64,000 nt of DNA from Paulownia fortunei (GCA_019321725.1 CM033113.1:6386001-6450000), one strand, 5' to 3'. Shown: positions 1 to 13,700, counted from the first letter of the stretch. The notes: generated by a model from the sequence alone, not told the origin. Numbers and translations: made by a program.

Positions 1-3000
1 TTAGTAGACATCTACGGAGATTCTAGACAATATTGTCTTATTCATGCACAAACAAGAAGCCTCTAGGCCAGTCACAACTCTCCACCATAACCTGATCTTA
101 TAATTTGCTCCATTTTTTACACCCTAATAGATCTAATAATACACGCATTCAAAAGGAAACAAGGAATGAATAGTGCGCCTCCCTACAAAGTAGAGATTCT
201 TTTTCCCACTACACCCCTTTATGTTGTGTTCCCCATACCAGTACAGAGAGCACATTTAAGATGTTTTCTAGATCTTGCTACTGAAATTAGGATCATCTAG
301 ACACAGTACTATAATTGATTAAATGTATCAGCTAGAGTTGACATAAAAACTCCTCAACCAGCTTCTGTTGGTATATGGACTCCATGACACATATATGGTA
401 CAGTATCTGGTTGCTTTCCACTGTCATTGAGATGTTATACTGGCAGAAACAATTAATAACAAAAAACGCTATATATTTTTCTAAATGCTAAAAACAAATT
501 TTCACCAACTTAATTCATCAATTTTCGTTCATTCTCTGCTAGACTAAATTCAAAACCAGACATTTGACCATAGTATAGGAATCCATAGAAGCAAAGCAAA
601 AAAGGCAGATGTACCAATCATTGTTGCCAGTATCTACATTCCCAAAGGCCGCTTTATTGAGCTATGCATACTCAAATTGCAGAGATACTACGAGGATAGG
701 TATTTGGGGAGAGGGCGAAGAAGGAGAAGATCCAGGTGGAGGAGTTGCCCTATTTCTCAGAATAGAAGAAAACTAATACGATCAAGTATAGCACAAGCAT
801 ACCTAAAGTATAGTAAGTAAAACATTATAGAGCAGAAGTAAAGGAGCGTCACCTGAATATCAAGAACAGCTTCGCCCGTCTTTGTTGGCTGCCCTCCTGC
901 TTCAGGGACCAGATTTTTTGCTTTGTGACACTAAAATCATAAATTAAGGTATTATAATTGTTCCTTGCATGAACAGTGTGCCAATCATCTGCATCATATT
1001 AAGTCTAGCTAATAGAAGTCAAAAAGATAAGTCTATTTCACAAAATAACCTACCTCATCAAATACAACGAGTCCATCAAACTGCCCACACCATTGTACGA
1101 GCTGATGCAAACGTGAACGGCCTTTCTCAGAAGATGCAATGAGGCTGCTATAAGTCAAGAAAACAACTCCCTCCCTAACACCAACAGACTTTGAATCGAG
1201 CTTAGAGTAAGGAAGCTTGTTCAGAGCATGCACTACAAAGGAAAATCACAGGATCCAACTGAACTGTCATATATGCACAAAACTCCAAGAATTTGAGGTC
1301 AATAAATATAGCGGATTAACTAATGTGTCAGATTACATCTAGAATGAAACACCATTAATACAAGAAAATAGAACAAACATCACACACAGAACAATAGGAT
1401 AGAGGTCAGGTAATTGCACCATATTGAAGCACTTCGTTGATTATCCAAAATGAGAATGTTGTAAACTGTTCTATCAAATAGGTAGAAAAAAAGGCTAGGG
1501 AGAGGGGTGTACTTTCTTTTTGTTGCATTCACAGTTAGTTCATGTATGGTACATTTATTTACTATCCCAATCACAGAGTCCATTACATATCATTTAAATG
1601 GTAACTTGTTCATTCTATGTGTCATCCTCAAATGTGAAACGACGTGCCCATCCAATGAGCCTAGTAATCTCAAAAACCTTCTGGCTATTAGCATGTGATA
1701 TAGCAGAAATTGCACAGAGCATATGAGAAAAGCATTAAATGGACAAATCACCCACCAAAATATACAGAGAATTGACCCAACATAAAAACCAGATTTGGTT
1801 TTTAAACATATTTGAAATTCAAAATCATTGTGCAATGCAGCATCTTAATGCCCTTCTCTCTCCTCCATTTACAACTAAAAAGAGTCGCAATAACAAAATA
1901 AAATAAAACAAAAACTCCAGTTCCATCACAGTATGGATAAACTCATTGTTCATAAGCTGAACCTACCTTCTACACATGTCGCACCAACATCATCCAAGTC
2001 TCTTCTAGCATCAAATTTCAAGTCTGAACCAACAGAAATCCACCTGCATAAGACCAGTAAAAAAATATAGTAAAAACAACTAAAAATGCACTGAGTCCAT
2101 TAATGCCTCAGAACACAAACAATCACCGGGGCTAGAAAATAAGAGAGATCTCTGGCCAATGTAAATACACGAGACAAGCACATCCCACTCAACACTTACA
2201 ATGCTTTTCTTCTCCCATGGTGCCAGTTCTCCCATATTAACCCAGCAATTGTCCTTCCTTTACCCACACCAGCACCATCTCCAAGAAAAAACCCAGCTCT
2301 GGCACCACTTGGGAGGTGCTGAAGATGTCTCTGTCATGTGAAAACAAATTTTTCAATGGACGATGTTGGAAATCCACAGAAAATATTGCATGTCAAATTT
2401 TTAAAGCAACCTGACTAGCATAAACTAATGTTTCAATCTGCAAGCATGACAATGCCTTTGAACTTTCTAGGTCATCCTTAATCTTGAGATTATAAGTAGG
2501 TTCGGGAGGCTGTACAGCAGATAAGGATGATGTCTCCACGATGGGATCTGGATGGGGTGGACCAATGGACAGTTTAGGAGGTCGCTGCACAAACCAGAGG
2601 AAAACTTTTATGAGAAAAATGAGTCCAGATATTTTGAACTCCATAAATTCAAAAGAATGGCACAAGAAAACCTACGTAATCCATAAATGTTTCTCCAGCC
2701 AAGCCACCTTCATCTTCTTCCCGCTCCACTTCAATGGCCACCTGATATGAGCAAGGAAACACATCAATAATTGAGTATTATTCTTAACAATATAATAAAA
2801 AAAGATACAGAAGCAGACATCTTTAAAGAAGCATTGAGCAAAATTAATATACATATTCGAAATTTCCAGACAAGATTCCATGATGAACCCAATTCTTTTA
2901 TTAACTTTTCCTGTACTTTTAGCATATTGGAAAAGGGAGCTCTCCATCTTTCTAAATGCTATGTTTGTCTGTTAGGGTGGGATTTCCTGTTTATCCATTT

Positions 3001-6000
3001 TAATGTAATAATACAGCCTTTTGAAAATGTATGATTTGTTACTACTCCATCCAGAAAGGACCACAGGAGATAATGCCCTCACTTTCTTTTTTTGCATGAA
3101 AAAACACCTGTTCTTGCATAAACCTTAATTTAGGGTTTTAAGTAAGGGGATACTATTAACAAGGACTAGCCTCACTGTGTCATGTAGCCAAAGAAAAATG
3201 TGCAGTATTAGCTTTGGTATGAATAAGTTGGTTCTTTCCTATGCTGATGTCTTGTCTTAATCTTTAGAAAGCAATTAGCGAGGTACGGGGAAAATTTTGT
3301 AACTATAGCCCAATGTATCTTAATTTTTTGGTTTGACATTCCACTATACCCTACAGAATGAAATGTGAGACAAGACATGTGATCTGTGTATTTGTTTGCT
3401 ATCATATACCCTATATATGTGTGGAGATGGGGAAAATGGTAGGCAAACGTAGAAGGTGCATGCAAAAGCGGACTCAAAAAGAGAAAAATCAGTTTTGAGA
3501 AACTTGATGGCAAACATTAATAGCATAAATTTAGATATTTGCATTTCATTTAAACTCATCAGAGAGAGTACCATAATTGATAAGTATGTACAGGAACCTC
3601 AAGAAACCAATAATTTCCAGCCACTCAATTCTTTAAAAACATTTTCTGAAATAAGCTTTTGATAGAATGTTTGGCTCCATGATATACTTTCGGAGATTAG
3701 ATAAATGTTCACATGCATGCCCGCATGCCTCCATGAACAAAGAAACTATCAACTGATAGTGGTTACATTTGAAATTTTCATTTACGAGACATTCACTTGA
3801 TCAAGTGATGCTTCCATATTTGTCTTCTAAGTTCAATATATCATCTAACTTCTATTCTCTCCACTACTTGTGATCTTTTAACTTCCCATTTTTCCAATTA
3901 ATAATGACATGAAATAGAAAACCAAAAAGCATGATAAGAGCAGCAATTTTGGGCCAACAGAAAATGTCAATGTTTCTATCTTCATAGCCTGACAGATTTT
4001 GAGACACAGTTATTCAGTCAAAATGATAATTCAACAGATTGCAAAAGGAATGAAAGATGGTAGTCATTACAGAGCGCTTTAAGACAAGAGAACTACAAAA
4101 TTTCCACACCAGCAACTATTTATAAAGTTTGAATGGCCAAAAGCACATATTGAATAGATATGTTGCTAGATGGTCAAAAGTCATGTCATATCGCAAACCA
4201 GAAATCAACTCCATATATCCTAAAAAAATTCACATATTCAGATGCCCGAAAAAGAATTCCTATTTCACATGCTAGCTATCAAAGAGATCACCATAATTCA
4301 GAAAATGTCAGGCAGGTAAGACGTGTGAATGAAGAAAGACAATCAACACCCAAATTCAGCACCATCTGTTATTTTAAGAGGTTTCTGCTAAACATATCAA
4401 GTATCTCAAATTTCCAGGTGAATATGTGAAGCTTCTTACTTGAATATTAAAGGGTAAAATTGAGCTTTCCTTGAAAAGGTGATGATTAATACCAGACTAC
4501 AGAAATTCATAACTCTAAACTCTTCCCCCGTTCACTTGTTTGAGAAACTGTTCTTTTTTTTTTTTTTTGTCTAAATTGTGCTGAAAGTGTGGCTTTGCTC
4601 ACGCCTTCAATTTAGCCTTTTCTTTTTTCCTAATTTATGCTTAAGGCATGGCTTTGCTCAAGTTGCTCAAAGCCACGGCTTCAGCACAACGTTTAAATGG
4701 CTGATACTTCTTAACCCAACCCCATCCCAAGCTATCATCATCATTATCATTTTAAGCAACACTCCATGCTTCCTGATCCCCTCCCCCGCCTACACCTCAT
4801 GTGTCCTAACCCCCTCCCCCCAAACATCCCACCAAATTGATTTACCTAACAATATTTTTCCAATTGTAAAATCAAAATAAAAGCAGCATCAATCAAGATT
4901 CAAGCAATGTGCACCAATGTGTCGATCATTTTTTTTTTATCTACGTTAAGTTGTCTGTAGTACAGTTATTTCTATCCCAATCACTATGATATAATTAATA
5001 ATAGAATATATAAAATAATAAGTTTTTATAAATATAATAATTAAGTCCATAGTAAAACATTCAAATTAAAATTTTATATTGGATTGTAAAAACCATCAAT
5101 GTCGTCGTTCGAATTGCATCAATCCTACACAAATGATATTAATTATGTTAGATAAAACTTTAGATTTACAATAAAATAAATGTGATAAAATTCTGCTACA
5201 AAAAATTATCACTTTCAACTTTCTTCAATTTTATGCGTTCAACTTTCCCAGTTTACAAATAATTCGTATATAAGTTGTACGAGTCATTTTGAAAGTTGAA
5301 CTTGTAAGATTTATTTAGCAAAATTTAATCACATTTATTTTATTATAAACTACATATTTTATCTAACAAAATTAATATCATTTGGGTAGTTTGTGAGATT
5401 GATATAATTCGAATAACGAAATTGATGGTTTTCACAGTCCAATAAATATGTATGATTTGAATGTTTTATCATATAGTCTCTGATTTTTATTATGATGAAG
5501 GTTGTTGGTACGTGACTTAATTATTATTTGTGTAAAAGTTACTATGTTACATATTCTATTATTAATTATAGCATAGTGATTAGGTTTGATAAAAAAAAGC
5601 TCGACCTATTTGTGAATGTTAATTGATGCTTTTTTTTATTTAGAGTTGCAATTGGAAAAATATTGCTATGTAAACTAATTTGGTGGGTGTTGTGAGGGTT
5701 ATGAAGCATGGGGTGTACACGGGAGGCGGTTAGGAAGTATGGGGTGTAGGGAGAAGAGGGGGTTAGAAAGCTTAAGCCATCAAGTAACTTAGAATGTCGT
5801 GCTCAAGGCGTGACCATGCCTTCAACAAAAAATATTAAATTAATAAAAAAAAAGCTAAATTGAAGGCATGGCTTAATAAATTTTAAAAAAAGAAATCAAA
5901 AAGAAGACTTTGCTCCATATCACACTTAATGTAGAATATTAACACTCCACTTTTCACGTAAGTTTTTTTTTTATATATATAATAAACTGTTAGAAAATCC

Positions 6001-6879
6001 CACACAAACTGAATTCCCATCCTTCCACAAATTAAAAAACTTACACATTAATCTTGTGGTCAGAGCATCATCTATGGATGGAAAAATCATTTTTAAACTC
6101 TTTGTCCAAAAAATAACTTAACCACCAAAATCACATTCGAGAAGACCAAAAACATCCCAGACATTCTCATGCATGGTAAACATTCAAAAGGTCAAAAGTC
6201 ATTCAAAGGAGCAAAACTACATCCCATACTTGGCCTTTCATTTCCTAGCTCCAGTGTTCAAAATTTGTATTCCTAGCATAATGCTAGTCCTGAGAAGTTA
6301 AAATTGACAGTAGACCACCAACCTTCCAATTATCAGTTTATATGTTTTCTAACTAATAACAACTCCAAATATAAACAATAAACAAATAATAACCGTGAAA
6401 TGAAAAGATAAATTGAACGGAAGGAAAACCTCATTGACTTCTTCAGGAGGCGGGGGAGGGCGGACTGAAGGCAACACTTGCCCAATCTTGGAGAGATCAA
6501 CGGCAAGATTAATGAGGCACTGAGGACAATTAAAGCGCGATAATCCATGGGGTACATTGAGTATGGCCTTGCAGTTGGCGCAGGGCAGCTGGATCTTAGT
6601 CGGATCAATGCCATGGGCCGGAGCATTCCTCTGTTGTTGGGCCTGGGCCTGGGCCTGGGCCTGGGTAGACGGCATCAGCTCGGGCGGTAGCATCTGGGGC
6701 AACTGGCACGTAGGGCACACGAACTCGGTCAACCCAGGCAGCACGGTCAGCACCATCTTGCAACCCGCGCACCGCACCTGGCATCCTCCGGAGGCGACGG
6801 CGCCAACTTGAGCCGGTGGTGGGAACGGCGGCGGTGGCGGAGGGGCAATCGGTGGAGGCGGCAACGAGGGCTGCCCCAT
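1..6879 (-). CDS. FGT1: FORGETTER1 / strawberry-notch-type helicase, 5' part (gene runs off the left edge)
   Basis: The locus encodes a nuclear SNF2/strawberry-notch-like ATPase. In Arabidopsis, FGT1 keeps heat-memory genes in open chromatin together with remodellers. Exons recognised on the minus strand are 6430-6879, 2676-2741, 2411-2584, 2200-2330, 1967-2043, 1054-1232 and 853-930. All have GT/AG borders and stay in frame across the joins. The N-terminus is proline-rich and is followed by two LSD1-type zinc-finger motifs of CxxC...CPxC form (residues about 37-60 and 100-121), separated by an Ala-Gln repeat. Exon 4 carries the Walker A motif [11 protein letters not shown]. The exon 6/7 junction gives the DECHK Walker B box. 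The start was chosen because the reading frame opens [10 protein letters not shown] just before the zinc fingers. The second helicase half and PHD finger are not in the window. No further exon could be recognised in 1-852. Intron 1 (2742-6429) is large and contains a fold-back element. Confidence 0.9.
4585..5880. repeat. Long fold-back (inverted-repeat) element inside FGT1 intron 1
   Basis: The left arm (about 4590-5248) reads as the imperfect reverse complement of the right arm (about 5291-5875), around a loop near 5248-5290. The inner ends are GTTCAACTTTC at 5237 and GAAAGTTGAAC at 5291. Matching pairs run outward along the arms: CCAATCACTATGATATAATT against its complement near 5560-5590, ATTTTTCCAATTG against CAATTGGAAAAAT, and CGCCTTCAATTTAG near 4602 against CTAAATTGAAGGC near 5855. 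Indels separate matched blocks. There is no coding capacity. Likely identities are a non-autonomous fold-back/MITE-like transposon or a locally generated inverted duplication. No clear target-site duplication was identified. The left terminus contains a short duplicated GGCTTTGCTC motif (4591 and about 4650). Confidence 0.8.
6636..6668 (-). repeat. In-frame hexanucleotide repeat coding for Ala-Gln in FGT1 exon 1
   Basis: Four to five copies of a six-base unit (GGCCTG on the plus strand) encode alternating Ala-Gln between the two zinc fingers. The repeat keeps the reading frame at any copy number, so allelic length variation would be tolerated. Confidence 0.75.
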
Positions 6880-7771
6880 TTGGAGATGTAGGTACCGCGA
6901 AATTCCGATTTGGCAACGGAATGAGAGAATGAGTGATGAGTGTGATTGGTGAGAATTAGGAGGAAAATTGATTTGATTTTGAAATCATGTAATTAGGGGA
7001 AGGGAGAAGAGGAGGGTTTGGTTCGGTCTGGTTAATTTTTAGGGGAGAGCGGCAAAAGGAATATATGGGATTTGGGTTTGGCGCGCTGTCCTGGGGAGTG
7101 CGTGGGTTTCCACGTTCCGAATCTGACGCACGGGCTGCTTGGTAATGTGTCCATATGGACGGAGTCGCCTCACACTCCCGAACCCCGCCTCAAACCCAAC
7201 CGCTCGGCACGTGAGTCAACCAATTTCGTCACTTTCTTTTTTTCCTTTGATTTTAGCTTCTTTTTCTTTTCTTCTTTGAGTGATGCGGGTGAGAAGTAAT
7301 TCTTTTTTCTTTTTTCTCTAAATACATGGATTTTAAAATTTAGTGATCTTTTAATGAGAAAACACAAGGGTTTTTTATTAATTAAGTGTGTAAGGATGCT
7401 TTAAAGTATAATTCTTTATCTGTATTTTACATTTTCTGTGTGTCACCGTTTCTTAATTTTTTTTTAGTAATTATAATTTGATTTTATTTGAGTTTATGAT
7501 CATGATTTGTACATGTATTTTGTATATAATTCAAAATTACTTTAAACTTTTTTTCAAATGCATTAATCATGATTTTGCATAAACTACAAAATAATAGTTT
7601 TTAGACAATGGCAGCTTCATTAAAATAATATTATTATAGACTATTTCTATAGTATTAAATTTCAAGTTTTTTGCCAAATCTAAATTGTCCATTTCATAGT
7701 TCGAGGATTGTAAATTGCTCTTAAAACATTAAAATTCATAATAGTTGATATTATACAAGTTGGTACGGACC

Positions 7772-7945
7772 TGCATAACTGGTATAGGTCGAAAAGGAGT
7801 TGCATAGTTGATGTGGTATAGGTCGTGAAGGACCTGCATAGTTGATGTGGCATATATCGAGACAAACTTGCATAGTTGATATGGTATAAGTTGGGATAAA
7901 TCTGTATAGCTGATATATGTCGATAAAGATTTGCATAGCTCGGAT
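7772..7945. repeat. Degenerate minisatellite, unit about 29-35 bp
   Basis: The motif TGCATAGTTGATGTGGTATA or a variant starts at about 7772, 7801, 7834, 7869, 7902 and 7932. That is six copies spaced 29-35 bp apart, with many substitutions. The minus-strand open frames across it arise from the repeat (recurring Tyr-Gln-Leu-Cys type words) and are not a gene. Confidence 0.75.
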
Positions 7946-10589
7946 AAGGGGTAAAAAGTTAATATGGTGTAGGACAAGTTAGAGTTGAAATAACTCGGAC
8001 TATTAAGAATGAGTTAATGTAAAATAGATCGGGTCGAAATAAAATATTTAAGACGTAAATAGACAAAACTCTCATTTATAGCGTAGAAGTTTGGTGAACA
8101 CATGCATTGACTCATCACGCGAGCCATTAAAGTGCAATGACCAATTAAAGGTTTTGTATATAGTATGGGGAAATTTAACAACCTCCAGGAGGTCAGAAAA
8201 GTTCATATGAAAAATTAAGATAAAACGATTATGGTCGGAAAGGAATAGATAATCTTTTAAAGGATAAATCGAAAAATATGGATACTTGTATATTAATCCG
8301 TTGCAACAAATTGAAATTTGAAATATCTCTTTTATCTTTGTTTAGCATTTATAAATAAGGAAATACATGACATATCACATGTTACATTTTTTATATCTGA
8401 AATATATATATATATCTTTATGTTTTTCATCATCTCAAATAAAATACTCATTAACTTAAGTACCGAATTTCTTACTCCAGATCATGCCAACATCTTGTGC
8501 AAGTGATCAAGTTTGAGAGGTAGATTAAATGCGGCATAAAGTCATTTATTATGTACCTTGCTCAATAGGTAGTAACAATGTTTATTATATATATATTATT
8601 TTATTTCTTTTACCATACCAAAAGATATGGACATTTATGGATAACATGCAAGAAGTGTGAAAATTACAAATAATTTAACTAATTAAATTTGTTAAAACAT
8701 CTCGTTTATGGACAAGGGTGGTGTAATATCATAATTTCAAAAGCAAACAGAAATGAACTTATATTAACATTTGATAATATTACCTTTAGATAATATTAAC
8801 ATTTGACAGTAATTACAATAAAATCCATGGATTGACGCAGCCTCACACTTCCTGAAAAAGCGGACAAAATGAACATCAGCATGGCTGTTATGAGGTCACT
8901 TCTGTAATTTTAAAGTTGAACCAGTTTAAATCAAAATTAAGTTGAACTGTAAGACACTGAATGCTCGGTCTTACTCAAATATTATTAATTATAATGTAGT
9001 ATGCAACTACACTTTGCCATTCTTAATGTACCAAAAATTTCATGAAATTGAGTAGATACATTTAGAGGGTTTTTAGTTAAACTAATTTAAACTATCTGGT
9101 ATGCCCTGTATTTTATAATATATTTTGAAAATTATAAGATATTATATTTTATTTAAAAATATATAAGTTACTGAAATATTTTTGAAAAAATAAAATTGTG
9201 GATCTTCTAAGATGTTATAACTATGATTTTGTGATTTATATGTTCAAATTAAAGGAGATGAGTTCTTATAAAATAATTTAATTATTTTTTTTTCTTTTTT
9301 AGAATTTTTAAGATTTTAACATCTTCTTATATTTACTTGTAAGCACATCTTCAAAAAGTTTTGTAGCTTATAAAGTATAAACTCCTTAAAGTATTTAAAA
9401 TGCTTAAAAAATATAAGATTATTTAAAGTGTTTGACAATATTTTAGAAGGTGCACTTATAAACTCAAAAAAATAAGATGGTGATCTTTAATCTCCTTAAG
9501 AAAAAATAATGATACCTTAAATAACTTAATAAGTCTTAACAAACTACTTTATTTTTGTCATATATAGATATATATATATATATATTATAAGATTGTTTCT
9601 ACTTATATTTTACAAATATTTTATTTTATTTTAATTTTCAAATACGAATTGATATCTTATGGACTAAAAAAATATTTTTAAACTATAATAATTTATACGA
9701 CGCTTTAAATAAAATTCGTCAAAACTAAGATATCTTATAAACTCTAAAATATATTAAAAAATCTTATAAACCCAACCAAACACCTTATCCATTCTATATA
9801 TTTATTTTGTTGGTTTTGATAGTGAGGAAAAACAAAAAAGAAAAGAAAGAAAAAAAAGAACAGCATACTAAAGTTTGAGTTAATTCTAAGCATGCTCGAC
9901 CTTTAGGTGAAAGAATATTTAAATATTTATTAGTGGGCTCGAACTAGATATACTCTTAATAAATTATTTGTACATGTCAACTACACAATTAATTTGTGTA
10001 ATTACAGCATAACGCAGGGATAATTGTTTAATAAGTAAAAAATTAATAGGTATTAATATTTATTTTTTTAATTTCACAACATCCAATTAATATGTAAAAT
10101 TAATGTCAATAAAATTTCTAAATTTCAAATAGAAATTCAAATGTACTTGTCAAAACATATTATTCATACACATAATATGTGTATTAAATAATTCAGTTAA
10201 AAACTTCGAATAATATTTATTAAATTCAGAATCCATATGAAAATGAGAGACTTTTAATTATGGATACATATACTTACCATATGGGTATTATAGTCTTTTT
10301 ACTAAGAGACTGAGTGCGAAATATAGTATATTAAAACTATAAATACGGAATTACGTAGGGGGAAATACAATGTGGAAGGAGTAATGGGCCCAACCGCCAA
10401 ACAATACTTCCCTAATCCTATTGGGTAAAACGGTTACTAGTGTTTAATTCTCCGCGTTCTGAGATTGATTCTTACATCACCTCCAGAAGGCAAGAATCAC
10501 ATTCCTCTTTCAAGTCTCAACCATATTCATCACGCTACCCTACTCTGCATCATCACAAGCTCAAAGCAACTGGACTTCAAATCACACTG

Positions 10590-10598
10590 CAACATATA
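10590..10598 (+). promoter_or_regulatory. Candidate TATA box for the RGLG gene
   Basis: A TATATAAAT sequence lies about 165 bp before the chosen ATG at 10759, a plausible distance for a plant core promoter. A second TATA-like string at about 10713-10724 is so close to the ATG that it would leave almost no leader. Confidence 0.35.
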
Positions 10599-10758
10599 TA
10601 AATTTGGCAAAAGGGGCACATCCAAGAATCTCGAGGCAATTTCCTCGTTCTTGCAGTCTGCTTAAAGTGAGAATTTCTTCCGCTATTTAGTCTTTGATTG
10701 GTTGTTGCTGTGTATATATAAAGCAGTAATTGCTCAACGGGGTAGTGAAGAAGATGAG

Positions 10759-13700
10759 ATGGGAAATCTATTGTTTCGGTCTCGCAAGCGCAGCAGTAGT
10801 GATAGCAGCATGGTTTTAAGAAGAGGCTCGAGTTCGATAATTGGTGGTCCGGGAAGATCACTTTCATCTTCGATTATCAACCATCCGTTCAACGGATTGC
10901 CGCAGAAAAATCAGAATCATCCTTCTTCTGCTTCTACTGCTGCTAATAACAATGAAACCAAGAATACTACAGGTAGTGCAGGTGGCATGGCTTCCAGCAG
11001 CAGCGGGGTTGACAAGAAGAAAAAGTACGGATACATCCCTGATAATTTCACCTCCATCGACCAGGTTCTTTCCTCCTCTTTTCTTTTCAATTATTCATCG
11101 TTTTCCCTTTTCCCTATGCTTCTTGCTTTTTCTTTCTTATTGAACTGTGTGTATACTGCGTATATGGATTCAATTTAAGATTTCTAGATTAAATTTCGAG
11201 ATCTTATGGTTTATCCGGTGGAGAAAGGGTTTGGTAGATGCAATGCAATTCTTTTCAGCTTTATCACAGCAGAATGGAAATTTGAATTTCCATCGCTTCT
11301 TATCTGTGCAGTTATGATAAGCAATTCATGATCGTGATGGATGAGTTTCACCAACAGATGTTGAGATAATTTATGAGGATTTTCTGCCAGTAATCTTAAT
11401 ATCCACAACTATGGCAGGCTAATAGTTAAACCTGGCGTATCATCTGGGTTAGAGCTCCAAGTCAAGGTCATCATTTATATAGCTTAATCAAAGTTGACTT
11501 CAGACCCCACCGATTCTTTGGGTCTCATAAATGATTGGATAATCCAGTGAAGTGGTATTGATCACATCAAGCACCATTATTGGTTGTTCCAAGTTGCAAC
11601 TTGCAAATGCTAAAGCAGTAGCCCCACTTCCAATCCAATGTTAAAATGAACTGAATTTACTTAGACTCTAAGTCTTTAGTTTATTAGTTATCCTCTCTTA
11701 TGGAGAAGGGAGGAGGAAAAACAATAATTGTCCTTTTCAGTGTTTAGTCAAGTCATTAAGATTATTGTACAAACGCAACAACCAATGGCTTGTTCTCTTT
11801 TTATCCGAAGGAAAAAAACAGAAGTAATTTAAAAGAAAGACAAACCTTGGCTGACACCATTTGGCTCCAGGACGCAAGCACGATGGTGCCATTCTTTTAG
11901 ATATGGAAATGGGTCCTGTTGACAAAGAAGTTTTTCATTTTTTATTTATATGGAGTTTTATTTTCAATAAATCCCCTTAATATGAGATGTTAATTTCAGG
12001 ATGACTGAAAAAGCTCATACAATCTATTAACCTTTCTTTAAAACATTATTAGAATATCATTTGTGTCTGAATTTTCTTTTTCTTTTTTTTCCTGCCTGAA
12101 GTCCCTTCCCAGTCAATAACTTTATGCCCCAAGTTGTTGTGGAGAGTGTATTCTTTCTTGCTGGATATATATGTATATATTTATATTTGTATTATATGAG
12201 TCAACTTACCAAAATCCAGAGAAGAAGAACAAGGATATCTTTCCTTACAGAACAGACAACCTTCAAGATGAAGTTACTATTAAATTGATATTTAAACGAT
12301 GGTAATTGAGAGAAAACAAATGAGATGTTACTAATATGCCTGCATGGCTGCATCCAAGCTGCATATGTGTAACAGAAATCGTTATTCGTTAAGGCCAGCA
12401 CCACACGTGCAACACATGGATACGAAAATTTGCAATTGACATAGCCTGTTGTTGATTGTGGCATTCCTCTAAGATGACAACATATTCAACTGGGCATTAT
12501 AGGAAACGAGCAACAACATGATGGAAGAGTAATATACATTTGAGTAATACTTGTAAGTTTCTCTTAACAGGACAGTATGACGGCTAGGGGGTCCTTGGTC
12601 AAATAGGGATGGTCAGCAGATGTCTGCAAAGACGTATCCCTGTTACTGTCTAACACGTCATAAAATAACAAATTATACTTTTTCCAATCCACATGGAGAC
12701 AGTTACATAGTACATCAAATTTTGTAGCTTTTCTAAGTTCCGATAGTTTATCGGTCAAATTGAAAAAAATATGTACTCTAAAGAGTGAAAATTGTAGATG
12801 GATTGTAAGCAATTCATTGCTTTGTACGAGATATGAAGCATGTACATGTATGTACTAAACCAGCACAGGAGCCCAAACAGTTTATCACCTGAGTGAAAGC
12901 GGATTTGAGATGGTTTCTTTATCTTGCTATTTGAGCTAGGCACGGCAGGGATAGGGGAAGTCTTGATGTTTTAATTTTCTCTTTTATGTTTGTTTCTCAC
13001 TCTGGTAATGCTGTTGTTCCACATTATCCATATGATGTGCCAAAGGCGCACACTTTTCTTGTTTCTGATTGCACCAGAATTTGTGCGTTGTTTCATGCAC
13101 CTCTATACATGCAAGTGGGGTTGTGTGCTGGGAGAGTATTGGACAGAGCCTATCAGTGAGATAGGCAGTTAGGCCCTTTGTGGTCTTGCCATCCCAAACT
13201 ATCAATGTGTATGCATCCATCACATCTGAAAGCCTTTGTTAATTTGGCTTCCATTTCTTATATAAACTGCTGAATTTTTTTGAGTATGTTATTATATTTT
13301 ACTTGATGTGTTATATCCTGCCACTCATACCAGAATCCATTGGCATAAATTGCTAAGTTCACGTTTTCAGTTAGTGGTAGTAAGAAAAAAGTCTGGAAGG
13401 AAGAAAAACTAACTTGTAAATAGAGAATCATGTGACCTGGACGACTAGTTATTGCCATCATAGTTAGTAGTATATGTTAATTATAGTTAATAACAATACA
13501 TTGGTTTAGTTGTGAATCGATATGATTATGTATTACCGCCTAAAAAAGCTTATAATACTTCCGCATCAATTTTAGATTGTCACTATGGTTAGTTGTTCAC
13601 TTGAAAAAACGGCTCTATGTTCTTGATTACTTTGTGTTGCCTCAGTATGTTTCACCTGTATTTCTGGCCAAACCTTATTTTTTTAATCATCGATTGGTGT

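Larger units (their letters stand above)
6880..10758. other. Intergenic spacer between FGT1 and RGLG (divergent promoters)
   Basis: This stretch holds the upstream regions of two divergently transcribed genes. About 7000-7250 is GC-richer and probably FGT1 promoter. A degenerate minisatellite lies at 7772-7945. From about 8600 to 10300 the sequence is strongly AT-rich and without credible coding. A segment ending near 9780 has the look of a decayed hAT-type MITE edge (ATCTTATAAACCCAACCAAA), but its partner end was not found. TATATAAA occurs near 10590. Confidence 0.6.

Noticed and set aside
1507..3034. Short plus-strand frames across FGT1 introns and exons
   Set aside because: They are antisense shadows or intron noise without domain content.
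6557..6916. Alternative frames over FGT1 exon 1 with Trp-Ala or Gly-Pro repeats
   Set aside because: These are out-of-frame readings of the Ala-Gln hexanucleotide repeat.
7680..7977. Overlapping minus-strand frames with repeated Tyr-Gln-Leu-Cys words
   Set aside because: The peptide repetition is produced by the minisatellite units, and three frames look alike.
9300..9785. Possible hAT-type MITE ending in TTATAAACCCAACCAAACACC
   Set aside because: Only one end looks right. No inverted partner or target duplication was found, so it was not listed as an element.
10702..10758. In-frame upstream ATG for RGLG
   Set aside because: It would bury the Met-Gly myristoylation start, and the added residues overlap a TATA-like leader sequence.
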